DNA from: Acidimicrobiia bacterium
GTDB lineage: Bacteria > Actinomycetota > Acidimicrobiia > IMCC26256 > BP-133
NCBI GenBank assembly: GCA_025923175.1
Contig: JAICGL010000127.1
Span: forward strand, 1-9,120
Length of the DNA: 9,120 nucleotides
Reading direction: 5' to 3'
Position numbers and translations under genes: made by a program. The notes under the pieces are model-generated. The model searched no databases. It was given only the letters and a program-made list of their open reading frames with translations, and was not told where the DNA came from. Positions 7,038-9,120 of the stretch are shown here, in pieces; position 1 is the stretch's first letter, and each line of letters opens with the position of its first letter.

Positions 7038-8078
7038 TTATGGTCGGATCAGCACCTTGAGCGCCTCGCGCTCGTCCATGGCCCGGTAACCGTCGGGGAC
7101 TTCGTCGAATCCGATGGTGCGGTCGAAGACCTTGCCGGGTTCGACGGTTCCGTCGAGGACGGCGGGGAGCAGTTCCTCGATGTAGGCGCGCACGGGGGCG
7201 GGCCCGCCGTTGAGGGTGATGTTCGGGCCGAAGAGGCTTTCGAAGCCGACGGGCGCGTCGTCGTACTGGGGGACGCCGACCCGGCTGATCACACCGCCGG
7301 GGCGGACGATGCCGACGGCCTGCTCGTAGGCCGGCATGTGCCCGACGGCTTCGAGGACCTTGGGGGCGCCGTGGCCACCGCTGAGCTCGCGGACCCTGGC
7401 GATGCCTTCTTCGCCGCGCTCGGCGACCACGTCGGTGGCGCCGAACTCGAGGCCCAGGTCGGTGCGGTCCTTGTGGCGGCCCATCAGGATGATCCGCTCG
7501 GCGCCGAGTTGCTTGGCGGCCAGCACCGCCAGCAGGCCGACGGCGCCGTCACCAATCACCGCGACCGTGTCGCCCTTCGTGACCTTCGCCTGCGTGGCGG
7601 CGTGGTATCCGGTGCCGTAGACGTCGGAGAGGGTCAGCAACGACGGGAGGACAGCGTCGTCTTCTCCGATGCCCGGGACCTTGACCAGCGTGCCGTCCGC
7701 CAAGGGAACGCGGAGCGCCTCGGCTTGCGCCCCGCCGACACCGTCGGCGCCCCAGAACCCGCCGTGGAGGCACGACGTGTACAGCCCTTCACGGCAGAAC
7801 TCGCACGTGCCGTCCGACCAGGCGAACGGGCCGATCACGAAGTCACCCACCCGGAGCGTGCTGACCTCGGCACCGGTGTCCTCGACAACGCCGAGGAACT
7901 CGTGGCCCATCGGCGAGCCCTCGGGGTTCGCGGGCATCGAGTGGTAGGGGTGCAGGTCGGAACCGCAAATGCAGGACCGGACGATGCGCACGAGCGCGTC
8001 GCCAGGCTGCTGGAGGACCGGGTCGGGAACAGTCTCGACGCGCACGTCGCTGGCGCCGTACATGAACGTTGCTCGCAT
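7038..8078 (-). CDS. Zinc-dependent alcohol dehydrogenase (MDR superfamily)
   Basis: The 346-residue protein is a medium-chain dehydrogenase/reductase. The catalytic zinc site is visible as Cys38 in CICGSD and His59-Glu60 in GHEF, with Asp152 in LSDVYGTGYHA as a further candidate ligand. The structural-zinc lobe DGTCEFCREGLYTSC (89-103) has three cysteines, at 92, 95 and 103; the usual first cysteine is Asp89, a pattern I recall as common in this subfamily. The Rossmann turn is VIGDGAVGLLAV at 174-185. The basic residues after beta 2 (MGRHKDR, 199-205) hint at NADP(H), but this is weak. It should oxidise an alcohol or polyol, or reduce the matching carbonyl, in the cytoplasm; the substrate is not evident. 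ATG 8078 starts the conserved MRATFMYG, with AAGG five bases upstream; the open frame runs to 8465, but only by crossing the HTH gene. Confidence 0.9.
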   Translation of the reverse strand: MRATFMYGASDVRVETVPDPVLQQPGDALVRIVRSCICGSDLHPYHSMPANPEGSPMGHEFLGVVEDTGAEVSTLRVGDFVIGPFAWSDGTCEFCREGLYTSCLHGGFWGADGVGGAQAEALRVPLADGTLVKVPGIGEDDAVLPSLLTLSDVYGTGYHAATQAKVTKGDTVAVIGDGAVGLLAVLAAKQLGAERIILMGRHKDRTDLGLEFGATDVVAERGEEGIARVRELSGGHGAPKVLEAVGHMPAYEQAVGIVRPGGVISRVGVPQYDDAPVGFESLFGPNITLNGGPAPVRAYIEELLPAVLDGTVEPGKVFDRTIGFDEVPDGYRAMDEREALKVLIRP

Positions 8079-8147
8079 GGTGGCCTTCCCCTCGCTGTGC
8101 TCTTCGGCTCGCCAGTGTGGCCGTTCCAGCCATGAGGTGAGGCTGTG

Positions 8148-8165
8148 AGCATATATGCTTGCAAT
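8148..8165 (+). promoter_or_regulatory. Palindromic operator overlapping a leaderless -10 element
   Basis: AGCATATATGCT at 8148-8159 is a perfect 12-bp palindrome and the most A/T-rich spot in the region. Its right half contains TATGCT (8154-8159), a TAnnnT -10 hexamer, followed by six bases and GTG 8166. That is the spacing described for leaderless transcripts in actinobacteria. The symmetric left half gives the same -10 on the minus strand, directed toward the alcohol dehydrogenase. No good -35 is seen. Autorepression by the HTH protein is an inference. Confidence 0.6.
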
Positions 8166-8477
8166 GTGGCGCGTTCTTCGGCCTATGCCGTCTGTCTCCT
8201 GGCCCGTCGCCAGGCCGGTCTCTCGCAGCGGGCGTTGGCGGCGGCGACCGGGGTGTCGCCATCGACGATCGCCCGAATCGAGAAAGGGCGCATGGAGCCG
8301 ACCGTCGCCGTGCTCACCCGGATCGTCGAAGCCTGCGGTCTCGAGCTGCGCATGTCGGTGGCCAAGCCCCGCCTTCCAGCCCGCGACCTGGGTGACCTCT
8401 CCGTCGAGGACCGGCTGCAGGAGAACGATCGTCTGGCCGCCTTGTACCTGCTCGGCGAGCAGCACCGGTCGCGGTGA
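8166..8477 (+). CDS. XRE-family HTH protein, probable antitoxin
   Basis: The protein carries an XRE/Cro-type helix-turn-helix: LLARRQAGLSQRALAAATGV, SPSTIARIEKGRMEP and TVAVLTRIVEACGLEL. A charged C-terminal tail of about 45 residues (LSVEDRLQENDRLAALYLLG) would suit binding a partner. GTG 8166 gives 103 residues and a leaderless transcript start; GTG 8145 would give 110 residues, with GAGG only two bases upstream and the operator inside the gene. I prefer 8166, but 8145 is possible. Its last four bases overlap the start of the nucleotidyltransferase gene (GTGA), indicating translational coupling. Neutralising that partner and repressing their shared promoter is the expected role of such a pair; this is inferred from organisation, not from close recognition of a named system. 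Confidence 0.82.
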   Translation: MARSSAYAVCLLARRQAGLSQRALAAATGVSPSTIARIEKGRMEPTVAVLTRIVEACGLELRMSVAKPRLPARDLGDLSVEDRLQENDRLAALYLLGEQHRSR

Positions 8478-8950
8478 CGGCTCGGCAGCCGCTCGATGTC
8501 GGACGCGTGCTCACGACGCTCGCCCGGCACGACGTTCGCTATGTCGTGGTGGGCGGCATCGCAGCGATCCTGCACGGATGGCCGGGGGCGACCGCCGATG
8601 TCGATGTGCTGGGCGCCTTCGATGCCGACAACATCGCTCGTCTGGGCGCTGCCCTCGGAGAACTCGATGCGAGCGGCGAGGGTTGGGATGGTGACCCCGG
8701 CACCCTGGGTTCGGCGACGGCCTGGTCGCTGGACACGGCCGCCGGGCCAGTCGACCTCCTCTTTGTGCTGGAGCCTTGGGGAACGTACGACGAACTGCGG
8801 GCCAGCGCCGTCGAGATCGCCGGCTTCGGTGTGACGATCCCGATCGTGTCGCTTGACGACCTGATCGCGTTGAAGGAAGCCCTCGGGCGCCCGAAGGATC
8901 TGCGGGTCGCCATCGAACTGGAGGAGCTTCGCCGCCATCGCGATGGCTGA
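8474..8950 (+). CDS. Short nucleotidyltransferase-fold protein, probable toxin (AbiEii/DUF6036-like)
   Basis: The 158-residue protein has the minimal nucleotidyltransferase core. VRYVVVGGIAAILHGWPGATADVDVL at about 21-46 holds the GG pair (27-28), His34, Thr40 and the metal-binding acids Asp42 and Asp44. GPVDLLF at 91-97 supplies the probable third acid, Asp94. The C-terminal VSLDDLIALKEALGRPKDL is typical of AbiEii/DUF6036-type proteins. It is about half the length of full AbiEii/MenT toxins (about 300 residues from memory), so it is a core-only form. Such enzymes transfer nucleotides to tRNA or protein and can be toxic; its target is unknown. The GTG 8474 start overlaps the antitoxin stop and has no clear ribosome site of its own, so translation is probably coupled. 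A non-toxic housekeeping nucleotidyltransferase is the main alternative. Confidence 0.8.
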   Translation: MTARQPLDVGRVLTTLARHDVRYVVVGGIAAILHGWPGATADVDVLGAFDADNIARLGAALGELDASGEGWDGDPGTLGSATAWSLDTAAGPVDLLFVLEPWGTYDELRASAVEIAGFGVTIPIVSLDDLIALKEALGRPKDLRVAIELEELRRHRDG

Positions 8951-9036
8951 ATTTCGGCAAGCCGCTTCGCGGTGGCACTGACCGGTCCGGCGCCTTAAAG
9001 TTCTCGATGTCCGCTGTGGTCACGGGGGTCGGCGAG
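8951..9036. other. Short gap with a weak hairpin
   Basis: CCGC at 8962-8965 and GCGG at 8969-8972 form a 4-bp stem just after the toxin stop, too weak to call a terminator. GGGGG at 9024-9028 is placed 8 bases before ATG 9037 and is the likely ribosome site of the next gene. Confidence 0.25.
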
Positions 9037-9120
9037 ATGGGCGCCGAAGGAAACAAGGACGTCGTGCGGCGCTACTTCGCCGAGATCGACCGCCGGGGCG
9101 ACGTGTCGGTGATCGACGAG
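9037..9120 (+). CDS. SnoaL/NTF2-like (ester cyclase-type) protein, N-terminal 28 residues only
   Basis: The visible start, MGAEGNKDVVRRYFAEIDRRGDVSVIDE, has the opening of SnoaL-like ester cyclases and related NTF2-fold proteins: an N-K-x-x-V-R-R-aromatic helix followed by a RGD and a turn into the next helix. The rest lies beyond the window, so catalytic residues cannot be checked. ATG 9037 is preferred for its GGGGG ribosome site; an in-frame ATG at 9007 would add ten residues. Members form small cone-shaped barrels and act as cyclases, isomerases or binding proteins. It follows the toxin-antitoxin pair but is probably unrelated in function. Confidence 0.55.
   Translation, partial: MGAEGNKDVVRRYFAEIDRRGDVSVIDE

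Noticed and set aside
8079..8465. N-terminal extension of the alcohol dehydrogenase frame across the HTH gene
   Set aside because: The family's N-terminus begins at ATG 8078 with a ribosome site, and the extension is the antisense of a clear HTH gene.
1..9120. CRISPR array, tRNA, rRNA, transposase or integrase
   Set aside because: None seen: no regularly spaced repeats outside the protein-repeat codons, no cloverleaf noticed by eye and no transposase motifs in the translated frames.

Overview
The window is about two-thirds G+C, has strong third-position G/C bias and several GTG starts, and carries families typical of high-GC actinobacteria: a CPA1 antiporter ending in a UBP zinc finger, a DUF5996 protein, and a secreted protein with GYW...DGG.FAFG repeats. 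The repeats are especially common in Acidimicrobiia-like soil and aquatic actinobacteria as I remember them. Placement as a high-GC actinobacterium is an inference from protein character only. No rRNA, tRNA, CRISPR array or recognisable transposase was seen.

Layout. Left part (+ strand, 1-2894): the 3' end of a Na+/H+ antiporter gene with a UBP-type zinc finger; a possible tiny two-helix membrane protein; an alpha/beta hydrolase (epoxide hydrolase/dehalogenase-like) that keeps its nucleophile but stops before the catalytic acid and histidine, so it is probably a pseudogene; and an intact DUF5996 protein. Middle (- strand, 2922-8078), in transcription order from right to left: a zinc-dependent alcohol dehydrogenase, a secreted protein with an HExxH putative metallopeptidase domain plus six C-terminal ~42-residue repeats, a SAM-dependent methyltransferase with an extra C-terminal domain, and a MOSC protein. 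Gaps of 130-240 bases between them suggest separate or loosely linked units rather than a tight operon. Right part (+ strand, 8145-9120): an XRE-type HTH gene overlapping by 4 bases a short nucleotidyltransferase-fold gene, which looks like a toxin-antitoxin module, followed by the first codons of a SnoaL/NTF2-like protein.

The most notable structure is in and around that module. A perfect 12-bp palindrome overlaps a TATGCT -10 element placed six bases before a GTG, suggesting an autoregulated, leaderless antitoxin start at 8166 rather than 8145. The same palindrome could serve a divergent promoter toward the alcohol dehydrogenase. A second, internally deleted copy of this locus lies 3.2 kb away at 4953-5036: 33 bp of the upstream region (one mismatch) joined to 50 identical bp from the middle of the HTH gene. 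The two copies bracket the alcohol dehydrogenase and the secreted repeat protein, which suggests past duplication and decay of the module, or rearrangement around it.
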